From: an uncultured Acidimicrobiia bacterium
Lineage (GTDB): Bacteria; Actinomycetota; Acidimicrobiia; Spongiisociales; Spongiisociaceae
Assembly (NCBI GenBank): GCA_937900165.1
Contig: CALCCX010000414.1
Coordinates: 1-9,130 of the forward strand
Direction: 5' to 3'
Length of the DNA stretch: 9,130 bases
Shown here: piece after piece, positions 1 through 6,122 of the stretch
Numbering within the stretch: position 1 is the first letter of the stretch
How the letters are laid out: each line of letters begins with the position of its first letter
Notes under the pieces: generated by a model
What the model was told of the DNA's origin: nothing
Databases searched by the model: none
The model's input: only the letters and a program-made list of their open reading frames with translations
Program-made: the position numbers and the translations under genes

Positions 1-299
1 AGACAGATGTTTCCGGTCTCGCCGCTGGGCAGCTCGCTGCCGTCCTCTCCGAGGACACGCACGTCGTAGCCCGGAACGGGCCGCGTCGGGGAGCCGTGCT
101 TCACCGGCTGCGGCGCGAGCCCCATGCAGTTGGCGGCAATCGGCCAGCCGGTCTCGGTCTGCCACCAGTGGTCGATCACCGGCACGCCGATCCGGCGCTC
201 CGCCCATTGCAGCGTATCGGGGTCGGAACGCTCGCCGGCGAGGAAAAGGGTTTTGAAGCGGGACAGGTCGTACTTCTTCATCAGCTTGGCGTCCGGGTC
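1..299 (-). other. Propionyl-CoA synthetase-like (PrpE/AcsA family) fragment
   Basis: Frame-continuous with the lipoprotein but a different family: adenylate-forming acyl-CoA synthetase. Visible motifs are 'KKYDLSRFKTLFLAGERSDP', then 'GVPVIDHWWQTETGWPIAAN', the adenylate-binding WWQTETG motif in its PrpE-type form, and 'GSPTRPVPGYDVRVLGEDG'. It corresponds to roughly the middle to two-thirds of a usual 600-650 residue enzyme. The N-terminal half is absent and the rest lies beyond the window. Third codon positions are clearly more GC-rich than in the lipoprotein part (about 84 of 95 codons versus about 68 of 95, counted by hand), suggesting another source genome or genomic context. Confidence 0.75.
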
Positions 300-995
300 C
301 GCCGCTACCCAGACCCGATCCTCGAACGTGACAATCCGAGTGATCGTGTACAGGTCGCGTTCCTGGGCGGCGGCGATCATCTCGGCGGGGTCGTATACGG
401 GTTCAACGGCACCAAGATCGATCGCCTGCTGCACCTGAGTTTCGTAGAGGACCGTTCCAGACTCATCTTTGGTGTCAAAAACCAGCGTGTTGACAATGGT
501 TCGATCGGCCAGGTCGAGCAGGTCGGCGAACGAATCCGGCTCCATCGACACGTACCGAGAAACCCGCAGTCCCCTTACCTGCCTCGGAACCAAAACAACC
601 TCCAGCGGTGCGATCCCGTCCCAATCGATCTCTTGGGGCAGCCAGGCGGGTTTGAAGACGGTCACTGGGCCGGGTACCTGTCCGTCAAGAACGAACTCGC
701 CGGCCTCAGAGGTGGTCACCTGCTCACCGTTCACCTCAACTGAAACCCCGCCGAGGGGTCCACCGCCGTCGGTCACAACCTGGCCCCTCAACTCGAAAGT
801 CGCCAGGGTCGTGGTTGTGGTTGGTGCCGACGTGGTCGTCGTGGCGATCGCCGTCGTCGGGGGGGCCTCCTGAATGGTCGAAGGGGTGGCTTGGCCGGCG
901 GTGGCCTCGGTCACTCCGGGATTCGCCTGAGTACCGCTCGGAACGCAGGCGGTCGCCACCAGGGCGAACCCGACCAGTAGGGGCAGTCTCAACAT
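1..995 (-). CDS. Lipoprotein with DUF4015-like domain, joined in frame to an acyl-CoA synthetase fragment (partial, probable chimera)
   Basis: Starts at ATG 995-993 and stays open to the window edge, so the C-terminus is missing (331 residues seen). Residues 1-17 are a lipoprotein signal peptide with Cys17 in an ATAC lipobox. A Thr/Ala/Pro-rich linker runs to about 65. Residues 66-135 look like a carboxypeptidase-regulatory-like beta sandwich. Residues 141-232 match the N-terminal part of DUF4015 putative glycoside hydrolases: RGLRVSRYV, a 'NTLVFDTKDESG' strand at 169-180 and 'YTITRIVTFED' at 216-226. From about residue 233 the protein switches to propionyl-CoA/acetyl-CoA synthetase. An exported lipoprotein carrying a slice of a cytosolic CoA ligase makes no functional sense, so I read the left and right parts as different genes joined artificially or by recombination. 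The lipoprotein part is well supported; its true C-terminus is not present here. Confidence 0.75.
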   Translation of the reverse strand, partial: MLRLPLLVGFALVATACVPSGTQANPGVTEATAGQATPSTIQEAPPTTAIATTTTSAPTTTTTLATFELRGQVVTDGGGPLGGVSVEVNGEQVTTSEAGEFVLDGQVPGPVTVFKPAWLPQEIDWDGIAPLEVVLVPRQVRGLRVSRYVSMEPDSFADLLDLADRTIVNTLVFDTKDESGTVLYETQVQQAIDLGAVEPVYDPAEMIAAAQERDLYTITRIVTFEDRVWVAADPDAKLMKKYDLSRFKTLFLAGERSDPDTLQWAERRIGVPVIDHWWQTETGWPIAANCMGLAPQPVKHGSPTRPVPGYDVRVLGEDGSELPSGETGNIC

Positions 996-1002
996 GAGCG
1001 AA

Positions 1003-1008
1003 AGGGTA
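1003..1008 (-). promoter_or_regulatory. -10 box of the minus-strand lipoprotein gene, near-leaderless
   Basis: On the minus strand the box reads TACCCT and is followed by 7 nt and then the ATG at 995. Transcription starting about 7 nt after the box would leave a leader of about one base. No Shine-Dalgarno precedes the ATG. I see no convincing -35 box. Confidence 0.35.
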
Positions 1009-1075
1009 CCCCTGCATCATTCCCACCCAGAGGAGCGTCTCAAGCCAAGGACTCCTAGGGTTGATACCATCGAGC

Positions 1076-1081
1076 GAGGGA
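1076..1081 (+). promoter_or_regulatory. Ribosome binding site fixing the GTG start of the acyl-CoA dehydrogenase
   Basis: GAGGGA lies 5 nt before GTG 1087. It favours the GTG over an in-frame ATG at 994, which has no ribosome binding site, overlaps the divergent lipoprotein start, and would add 31 residues absent from the family. Confidence 0.6.
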
Positions 1082-1086
1082 CCAAG

Positions 1087-2232
1087 GTGCAGTTCAGCGA
1101 AGAACACAACGCGTTCAGGCAACTCGTGCGCGAATACGTCGAACGCGAGATCAACCCTCACGTCGACGAATGGGAAGCTGCAGGAGAAATGCCGCTGCAT
1201 GATCTCTTCGCGCAGATGGCCGAACTTGGATTCTTAGGGCTCGAGAGCCAGGAGGCTTACGGGGGTCAAGCAGCCGACCACCTGTTCACGCTGATTCTGG
1301 CAGAAGAGTTCGGCCGGGCCGATCATGGCGCGATCGGGATGGCAGTCGGGGTCCAAGTCGAAATGGCGACACCCTCGCTGGGGGAATTCGGAACTCCAGA
1401 GCAGAAGGAGCAGTACCTGAAACCGGCCCTCGAGGGGCGGGCGGTCACGTCGATCGCGGTCTCTGAACCTGGCGCCGGCTCAGACGTGGCCGGCATCCGT
1501 ACCAAGGCGGTACGTGACGGAGACGAGTGGATCATCAACGGCTCGAAGATGTTCATCACTAACTCGCTCCAAGCCGACTGGCTGTGCGCGCTGGTCCGCA
1601 CCTCTGACGAGGGCGGCTACGCGGGTATGAGCCAGATAATCGTGCCGACAGATGCACCAGGGTTCGAGGTTTCGGCCAGACTTGACAAGTTGGGCATGCG
1701 GGCGTCAGACACCGGGGCCCTTTCATTCATGGATTGCAGAGTGCCGGTTGCCAATACGATCGGCACCGTCGGCCGGGGATTCCAACAACAGATGAACCAG
1801 TTCATCCACGAACGCATGTGGGCGAACTACAGCTCACTTGGTGGCATGGAGCGTGCCTTGGATCGGACCAAGGCCTACCTGAAAGAGCGTCACGCGTTCG
1901 GCCAACCGCTCATGGCCAACCAGTACCTGCAATACCGGCTCGCAGAATTGGCCGCAGACGTCGACCTGCTCCGTCACTACAACCTGGCGACCGCCGCGGC
2001 CTACATGGCGGGCGAGAATCCGACCAGGATGGCCACAATCGGAAAGCTCAAGGCCAGCCGCCTAGCCCGTGAGGTGGCCGACTGGTGCCTCCAGTTCCAT
2101 GGTGGAACCGGATATATGGAAGAGACATGGACCGCCCGGTACTTTCGCGACACTCGGCTGGCCTCGATCGGAGCCGGATCAGACGAAACGATGCTCCAGG
2201 TTCTCGCTCGGATGGACGGATACTGGGTCTGA
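1087..2232 (+). CDS. Acyl-CoA dehydrogenase, LCAD/isovaleryl-CoA dehydrogenase-like
   Basis: A cytosolic FAD flavoprotein that oxidises an acyl-CoA to the 2-enoyl-CoA and passes electrons to ETF, in fatty-acid or branched-chain catabolism. The GTG start gives 381 residues, the normal family length. ACAD signature 1 is 'AVSEPGAGSDVAG' at 124-136. 'GDEWIINGSKMFITNS' (145-160) is the flavin-side middle-domain strand. Signature 2 is in 'QFHGGTGYMEETW' (336-348), and 'RHAFGQPL' (268-275) is the C-terminal domain hallmark. The segment that usually carries the catalytic Glu (IYEGT) reads 'IGAGSDETM' (361-369), with Ala363 at that position. Glu242 in 'IHERMW' (240-245) matches the alternative Glu of LCAD and isovaleryl-CoA dehydrogenase, so the enzyme is probably active. 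Substrate cannot be fixed; long-chain, branched or isoprenoid acyl-CoA are candidates. The neighbours are not beta-oxidation genes. Confidence 0.95.
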   Translation: MQFSEEHNAFRQLVREYVEREINPHVDEWEAAGEMPLHDLFAQMAELGFLGLESQEAYGGQAADHLFTLILAEEFGRADHGAIGMAVGVQVEMATPSLGEFGTPEQKEQYLKPALEGRAVTSIAVSEPGAGSDVAGIRTKAVRDGDEWIINGSKMFITNSLQADWLCALVRTSDEGGYAGMSQIIVPTDAPGFEVSARLDKLGMRASDTGALSFMDCRVPVANTIGTVGRGFQQQMNQFIHERMWANYSSLGGMERALDRTKAYLKERHAFGQPLMANQYLQYRLAELAADVDLLRHYNLATAAAYMAGENPTRMATIGKLKASRLAREVADWCLQFHGGTGYMEETWTARYFRDTRLASIGAGSDETMLQVLARMDGYWV

Positions 2233-2286
2233 TGCACACGGCCCGGCCGCCCGACCGCGGCCAAAATGCTCGAAGTGCCGCCGAAC

Positions 2287-2343
2287 CTGGGAGCCCCAGT
2301 GTCGCTATAGCGACGTTGGGAACCCTGGGTTGTACCCTGGGTT
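2287..2343. terminator. Hairpin cluster between convergent genes, probable bidirectional terminator
   Basis: Three stem-loops lie in the 128-bp gap between the ends of the dehydrogenase and the AhpD-like gene. The first (2287-2299) is CTGGG-AGC-CCCAG. The second (2301-2314) is the perfect palindrome GTCGCTATAGCGAC. The third and strongest (2321-2343) pairs AACCCTGGGT with ACCCTGGGTT around a TGT loop, with one T-T mismatch; the same bases form a direct repeat with a 12-bp period. No U-tract follows on either strand, so this would be a tail-less terminator of the kind common in Actinobacteria. Confidence 0.5.
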
Positions 2344-2360
2344 CGCCAAATCCCGCCCGC

Positions 2361-3359
2361 TCAGTCTTCGGCGACGTGGTCGAAGCGGGCGAGGCCGAGG
2401 CGGTCGATCATGTCGGCACTGGTTCGTCTGCGACCCTTGCCAACCGGCATGCCGGTGGCGTCGGCGATACGGTTCATCATTTCGAAATTGCCGATCACGC
2501 CCGCCGCATCCACCGTCGCCTCCCAACCCAATGCTGACCTCAACGCCGACCGTGCAACCGAAATCTCGGACGCAGATCCACCAAGTACCGCATCGACGAA
2601 ATTGAGCAACTCAATGCCTCCATGGAGTCGTGGATCAACGTTGCGGTCGGTGACCGCCAGCAGATCGACCGTGTGACCAAGGGCATGGACACTCGAACTG
2701 AGCATCTCGAGGTGGCTGACCACTCAATAGAAGCATTCGTTCAAGGCCGACGTTCTGGCTGCCACAAGTTCCATCTGCGCTCGGTCGAGGCCTCTGGTGA
2801 ATACCGGATCTGCCATTTGTTCCATCGTGAGATAGGCAGGGCCGTGGAAGTCGAACATCGCGTTCATCTCTGAAGGCACCAGGCTCAATGCACTCACGAT
2901 CGAGGTACCTCCAACCATCGGGACCCATGCTCTCCGATACCTGGCGTCGCTTGCAACTTCTCCGCTGGGCGATCCGTCCACCGGTGCTGGAAATGGTTCG
3001 GGCTCGGCGCCGAGTCCCCGCAAGATCGAGTCCGCGGCAGACGTCCGAGAAACTACGCCGATCAGCTCGACATAGCTTTGGGGGTCGAGTCCCGCTTCAG
3101 TCCACTTTTGCACATCACCAACACGGACAGACGCAGGGCGGGCGCCCAACACAGCGGCAGCCTCCGCGGCAGTGGCCGACAGGGCGTCTTCAGTCAATGA
3201 CACACCCGACCTCGCAGCCCTCGCATGGGCCGCCAGGCTGATTCGTTGCATCCCAGTCCAGGTCGCTCCCGGTTCAGCCAGGCGAACCCAATCGCGGCGA
3301 AGGCCGGCGACCAGGTCATCTCGGATTGGCTGTTCGAGGGAGAGCATCGCAAACGCCAT
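2361..3359 (-). CDS. AhpD-like (carboxymuconolactone decarboxylase superfamily) selenoprotein with in-frame UGA
   Basis: A predicted thiol/selenol peroxidase of 332 residues when the TGA at 2726-2724 is read as selenocysteine 212. Without that it splits into 211- and 120-residue ORFs, neither a complete family member. The active site reads E197-LVAARTSALNE-C209-F-Y-U212-V-V-S-H216. This reproduces the Glu118/Cys130/Cys133/His137 spacing of M. tuberculosis AhpD exactly (Glu 12 before the first Cys, CxxC, His 4 after the second). The family expects NECFYC here, so UGA replaces the catalytic Cys nearest the His. After the UGA, family sequence continues, including 'NFEMMNRIADATGMPVG', typical of uncharacterised peroxidase-related proteins. 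A SECIS-like hairpin follows. There is no signal peptide, so it is cytosolic. The start at ATG 3359 sits 6 nt after TAACTT, suggesting a leaderless mRNA. The main alternative is a sequencing error or nonsense mutation of a Cys codon. Confidence 0.82.
2690..2726 (-). promoter_or_regulatory. UGA (Sec) codon and candidate bacterial SECIS element
   Basis: The UGA is 2726-2724. Counting bases after it, CACCUCGA (10-17) pairs with UCGAGUG (28-34): five continuous pairs, CUCGA with UCGAG, extended by C-G and A-U past a bulged C. The apical loop is the 10-nt GAUGCUCAGU, beginning with G at base 18. Published bacterial SECIS rules, as I recall them, need a G among the first two loop bases, a loop of about 3-14 nt and a UGA-to-loop distance of about 16-37 nt; all are met. 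A G-U pair could close the loop to 8 nt. A competing 4-bp hairpin right after the UGA (GUGG-UCAG-CCAC) would disturb only the outer pairs. SelB would bind this element to deliver Sec-tRNA. Confidence 0.6.
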
Positions 3360-3365
3360 CGCCCC

Positions 3366-3371
3366 AAGTTA
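3366..3371 (-). promoter_or_regulatory. -10 box of the AhpD-like gene, predicting a leaderless transcript
   Basis: On the minus strand TAACTT is followed by GGGGCG and then ATG 3359. A start site 7 nt after the box coincides with the A of the ATG. No Shine-Dalgarno is possible in such a transcript, and no -35 is clear. Confidence 0.4.
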
Positions 3372-3505
3372 CCCGGGTTCGCCGCATGCGCACCTCACCA
3401 GACCTCTCACGCCAACCATGCTTCCCCTACACCGGCATCACTCCTAGTCTCATGGTTCAAAGGGAACTGAAGCCTGTTGTCGCCTGGCTGCGCGACCGGC
3501 TGCGT

Positions 3506-3511
3506 TAGATT
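3506..3511 (+). promoter_or_regulatory. -10 box of the first lipoprotein gene
   Basis: TAGATT lies 29 nt before ATG 3541 and would give a leader of about 23 nt containing the AGGGAG ribosome binding site (3528-3533). TTGTCG at 3477-3482 is too far away (23 nt) to be a standard -35. The rest of the 181-bp gap (3360-3540) between the divergent genes shows nothing else I can name. Confidence 0.35.
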
Positions 3512-3540
3512 TTCAAACGAACCTGCCAGGGAGATTCCAA

Positions 3541-4374
3541 ATGCGCAAGAAGCTCGCTCTCACCGCCGTAGCCTTTGGGTTGGTTGTAGCCGCCTGTGGT
3601 GGAGGCTCCGACGCGACGACCACGACCGCCGGCTCACCCGCCGCGACCTCCGAAGGCGGCTCATCAACCGATGCGGCAACGACGACCACGGCTCCACCGC
3701 CGGTCGAAACATCAACAACCGTGTCTGCAGTCGCGCCGGTCGGAACGAACGAGTATTGCCAGCGACCAGACGGAACGGACCCGTTCGACGATTTCAACCC
3801 CCTCGGCGCCAACCTCGAGGAACAGGTCCAGGACCTTCTGGCCCTCATAGATCAGATGGAGGCGAATGCGCCCGGCGAGATCGCCGCGGATGTCGCGGTG
3901 ATGGCCGACGCCGCCCGGTTGATGGCCGAGATCTTCGCCGAATACGATTATGACCTGTTGTCGATCCCACCGGACGATCCGCGCTTCCTGGCGTTCCAGG
4001 CGCCCGAACTAGAGGAAGCCTCACGCAACATCGCAGCATATTGCGGGATCGACATCGATGATGTGAACGCTGCAACGGACGACGGTGGCATCGTCGGCGG
4101 CATCGGAACCTCAGAGCTTCCTGAAGACTTCCCCGAGGCCCTCGTACCACCGGGCTTGGAGGGACTGGACAATGCCGGGGCCGGCGGAGTGTTCATTTCG
4201 TCGTCTGCGACTTTCGACGAGGCGTACGCCTTTTATCAGGAGTTGCTGGGCGATCCGGCTGACCAGTCCCAAGGGTCTGCCACATTCAGCGGCGTGTTCG
4301 AGGGTCAGCAACGAATCGTGAACATCACCGACAACCTCGACGGATCTATCCTGATCACCATCATCAGCCTTTGA
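3541..4374 (+). CDS. Secreted lipoprotein of unknown function
   Basis: 277 residues. Lys/Arg at 2-4 and a hydrophobic stretch lead to the lipobox VAAC with Cys19, so it is exported and lipid-anchored. Residues 20-68 are a low-complexity Thr/Ala/Ser/Pro linker that holds the domain off the membrane. The N-terminal module (70-170) is predicted helical and bracketed by Cys73 and Cys168, a likely disulfide. After an acidic, Gly-rich linker (about 172-195), the C-terminal part (195-277) alternates strand- and helix-like stretches ('GGVFISSSATFDEAYAFYQE', then 'RIVNITDNLDGSILITIISL'). AGGGAG with a 7-nt spacer supports the ATG. I recognise no named family. A second lipoprotein follows 118 nt downstream in the same direction; the two share only general architecture. 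Confidence 0.9.
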   Translation: MRKKLALTAVAFGLVVAACGGGSDATTTTAGSPAATSEGGSSTDAATTTTAPPPVETSTTVSAVAPVGTNEYCQRPDGTDPFDDFNPLGANLEEQVQDLLALIDQMEANAPGEIAADVAVMADAARLMAEIFAEYDYDLLSIPPDDPRFLAFQAPELEEASRNIAAYCGIDIDDVNAATDDGGIVGGIGTSELPEDFPEALVPPGLEGLDNAGAGGVFISSSATFDEAYAFYQELLGDPADQSQGSATFSGVFEGQQRIVNITDNLDGSILITIISL

Positions 4375-4479
4375 TCAACCGCGCTCTCGTCTGCATTGAG
4401 CGAAGGAGTGGCCCTCGCATCCGACCGCCCCAGTGGCCTTGGCTACGGTTCCACATGTCCGATTGTTAAAAAAGCCCGC

Positions 4480-4485
4480 CACAAT
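4480..4485 (+). promoter_or_regulatory. Possible -10 box of the second lipoprotein gene, near-leaderless
   Basis: CACAAT is followed by 7 nt and ATG 4493, predicting a leader of about one base. There is no Shine-Dalgarno before this ATG. The first base departs from the TAnnnT pattern, so this is the weakest of the leaderless candidates in the window. Confidence 0.25.
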
Positions 4486-4492
4486 CACGCCG

Positions 4493-5527
4493 ATGCAGAT
4501 CACTCAGAGTCTGAGGACGCTTGTAGCAGGCGTAGTGATCATCTCTGCCTGCGGTGGTGCCGGCGACCCGACGGCCGAAGAGCCGCCCTTGTTCACTTTG
4601 CCCTCCACAGCGCCGCCTCCAGACCTCGTGACCTGCCGAACAGATGCAGACGCGGGGATTGAGGCGACTCGTCTGGCGATGGAACTGGCCGAGAACTTCG
4701 AGCCATCCTCACTGGTGGCAGGCCGTTGGACCACCACCCTCACCGAACAAGACCCGGACCTCGCCGATCTGCTCGATCGACTGGAGACAACCGAACGGCA
4801 GTGTGAGACCGCCGAAATCCTCTCCATCGTGGTCATTGATCGATCAGACGAGGTTTCGCCTACATCGTTCGAGCAGTCAATCGTCTGGCTCGATTCATTC
4901 GGTCCGCTGGTCGGCGTTGCGCAGATAGTCGATCCAGCGGACGCAGGCGCATACGTAGATGCCTTCCCCGGCCAGCGAGTCGAATACCCAACCACGCTGG
5001 ATCTGGAAACGATCAGGACCTGCGAGGGCCTCAACACCGACCTGGCAACTCAGATCTCCGGATTCCAGGCCGTGTGGGACGGGCTGACGCCACTGGATCT
5101 CGCGGCTTCGCCCCCTCCGCTGGATCCGGGAGCGGCTATCCAGGCGGCTCGTCTACGAGCGGCCGAGCTGGGTTGCAGCGTGTTCGAGTTGGCAGAGGCG
5201 GCTCTGCTCGAACTGACTACGACACCCTCAACGAGCTTCGTCGGCCGGTCCCAACGGCTCACCTACGGAAGCTGGATATTGGACACGATGATGGCCCCCT
5301 TCATCATCAATGAAGACGACCTGATCGCAGAACCGATCGCGGGATCGGCCGGGTTGGCGGGTTTCTCGATCGCCAACCGGTCTGATGTCGCCCAAACAGG
5401 CATCGCCCTGATCGTCGAAGGCGACACGATCATCGAGGGTGAGCGACTAGACCCTGGCCAGTCGGTTTGGGTGCTGTTCGCAGGTGATCGCAGCCTCCCC
5501 GCATACACCTTGACCTGGTCGGAGTGA
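4493..5527 (+). CDS. Secreted lipoprotein of unknown function with a repeated Cys-paired helical module
   Basis: 344 residues from ATG 4493. An in-frame GTG at 4433 would add 20 residues in front of the signal peptide and also lacks a ribosome binding site, so the ATG is preferred. The signal peptide ends in the lipobox ISAC with Cys20, followed by a Pro/Thr linker to about 44. Two helical stretches each start with Thr-Cys and end with another Cys: Cys48 to Cys104 and Cys177 to Cys228, probably a diverged duplication with one disulfide each. They are separated by a strand-rich segment (108-168). The C-terminal part (265-344) looks like a beta sandwich, with 'GFSIANRSDVAQTGIALIVE' and a final 'YTLTWSE'. 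No named family recognised. The gene ends only 19 bp from the convergent DUF1203 gene. Confidence 0.88.
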   Translation: MQITQSLRTLVAGVVIISACGGAGDPTAEEPPLFTLPSTAPPPDLVTCRTDADAGIEATRLAMELAENFEPSSLVAGRWTTTLTEQDPDLADLLDRLETTERQCETAEILSIVVIDRSDEVSPTSFEQSIVWLDSFGPLVGVAQIVDPADAGAYVDAFPGQRVEYPTTLDLETIRTCEGLNTDLATQISGFQAVWDGLTPLDLAASPPPLDPGAAIQAARLRAAELGCSVFELAEAALLELTTTPSTSFVGRSQRLTYGSWILDTMMAPFIINEDDLIAEPIAGSAGLAGFSIANRSDVAQTGIALIVEGDTIIEGERLDPGQSVWVLFAGDRSLPAYTLTWSE

Positions 5528-5546
5528 CAGCCAGACTTTGATTCCA

Positions 5547-6050
5547 TCACCCCCGCAGCCCAATTGAATCCGAGGAGTGCGACTTGGCGGCCGCGTCGAC
5601 CCTTGCGACGAAACATCGGGCTTCACTGTTGCGGATATGCACGAAGGCAACTCTCTCGTCCGCGAGGAGGTCGTCTAATGCGCTCTCAACGTCGCGGGTC
5701 GGCGCGAACTCGCCGACGAAGTGAGAGCCGTCGTCGTAGGCGAACAGCGTGAGCGGCAACCCCCTGATCTCGACAGGAACTCCTGGATGCGCGTGTGGCG
5801 TGCATGGTTCTTCGTGTATGAACACCGGGCCGGCATAGTCGCCGGTGGCAGATCCGAACGGGTTGTACAGGAAAAGCAGTCGGCGCTCACCTTCCACGAA
5901 CGCCATGAGGCATTGCCGACAGGGCCCGTAGCCGTCAGGACCGGCGACATCCACCTTGACGTCATAGTCGTATCCGTAGATCGGATCGGTGCGGGTCGAG
6001 CGCACATGATCGGCGATACCTCGACTGATCGGCGAGAGCCAAACGCTCAT
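5547..6050 (-). CDS. DUF1203 domain-containing protein
   Basis: 167 residues, full length for the family. Family features visible are 'YGPCRQCLMAF' (41-51) with Cys44 and Cys47, 'LYNPF' at 61-65, 'GPVFIHEEPC' (74-83), 'AYDDG' at 104-108 and 'VAFVHIRNSEARC' (134-146), close to the usual YVHVRNS...GC ending. The paired cysteines and conserved His suggest a metal or redox site, but the biochemical function is unknown; I infer nothing more specific. It is cytosolic, with no signal peptide. GGAGG at 6062-6058, 7 nt before the ATG, fixes the start. It lies 72 nt downstream of the PadR-GyrI gene on the same strand, probably in the same transcript and so under the same operator. It is convergent with the second lipoprotein, with 19 bp between the stops and no hairpin I can see. 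Confidence 0.88.
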   Translation of the reverse strand: MSVWLSPISRGIADHVRSTRTDPIYGYDYDVKVDVAGPDGYGPCRQCLMAFVEGERRLLFLYNPFGSATGDYAGPVFIHEEPCTPHAHPGVPVEIRGLPLTLFAYDDGSHFVGEFAPTRDVESALDDLLADERVAFVHIRNSEARCFVARVDAAAKSHSSDSIGLRG

Positions 6051-6122
6051 CGGGTTGCCTCCAGGTGGTTGCGTACTCGTACAACGGGCCGGCTAACAGG
6101 TCCGTGAGATCCACCGCGCCCA

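Noticed and set aside
96..743. Plus-strand open frame of 215 codons opposite the left-end gene.
   Set aside because: It is a shadow of the minus-strand frame, which has clear DUF4015 and CoA synthetase motifs. Its own translation is Arg/Gly-rich and resembles nothing.
994..1086. ATG at 994 as start of the acyl-CoA dehydrogenase.
   Set aside because: It adds 31 residues not found in the family, overlaps the divergent lipoprotein start and has no ribosome binding site. GTG 1087 has GAGGGA at correct spacing.
2361..2723. A separate 120-residue gene starting at the GTG right after the TGA.
   Set aside because: It is the C-terminal half of the AhpD-like protein, starts in the middle of the active site and has no ribosome binding site. 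It makes sense only joined to the upstream half.
4375..4492. Possible terminator or small gene between the two lipoproteins.
   Set aside because: Only a weak mismatched hairpin (GCGA...TCGC near 4400) and a GAAGGAG without a useful downstream start are present.
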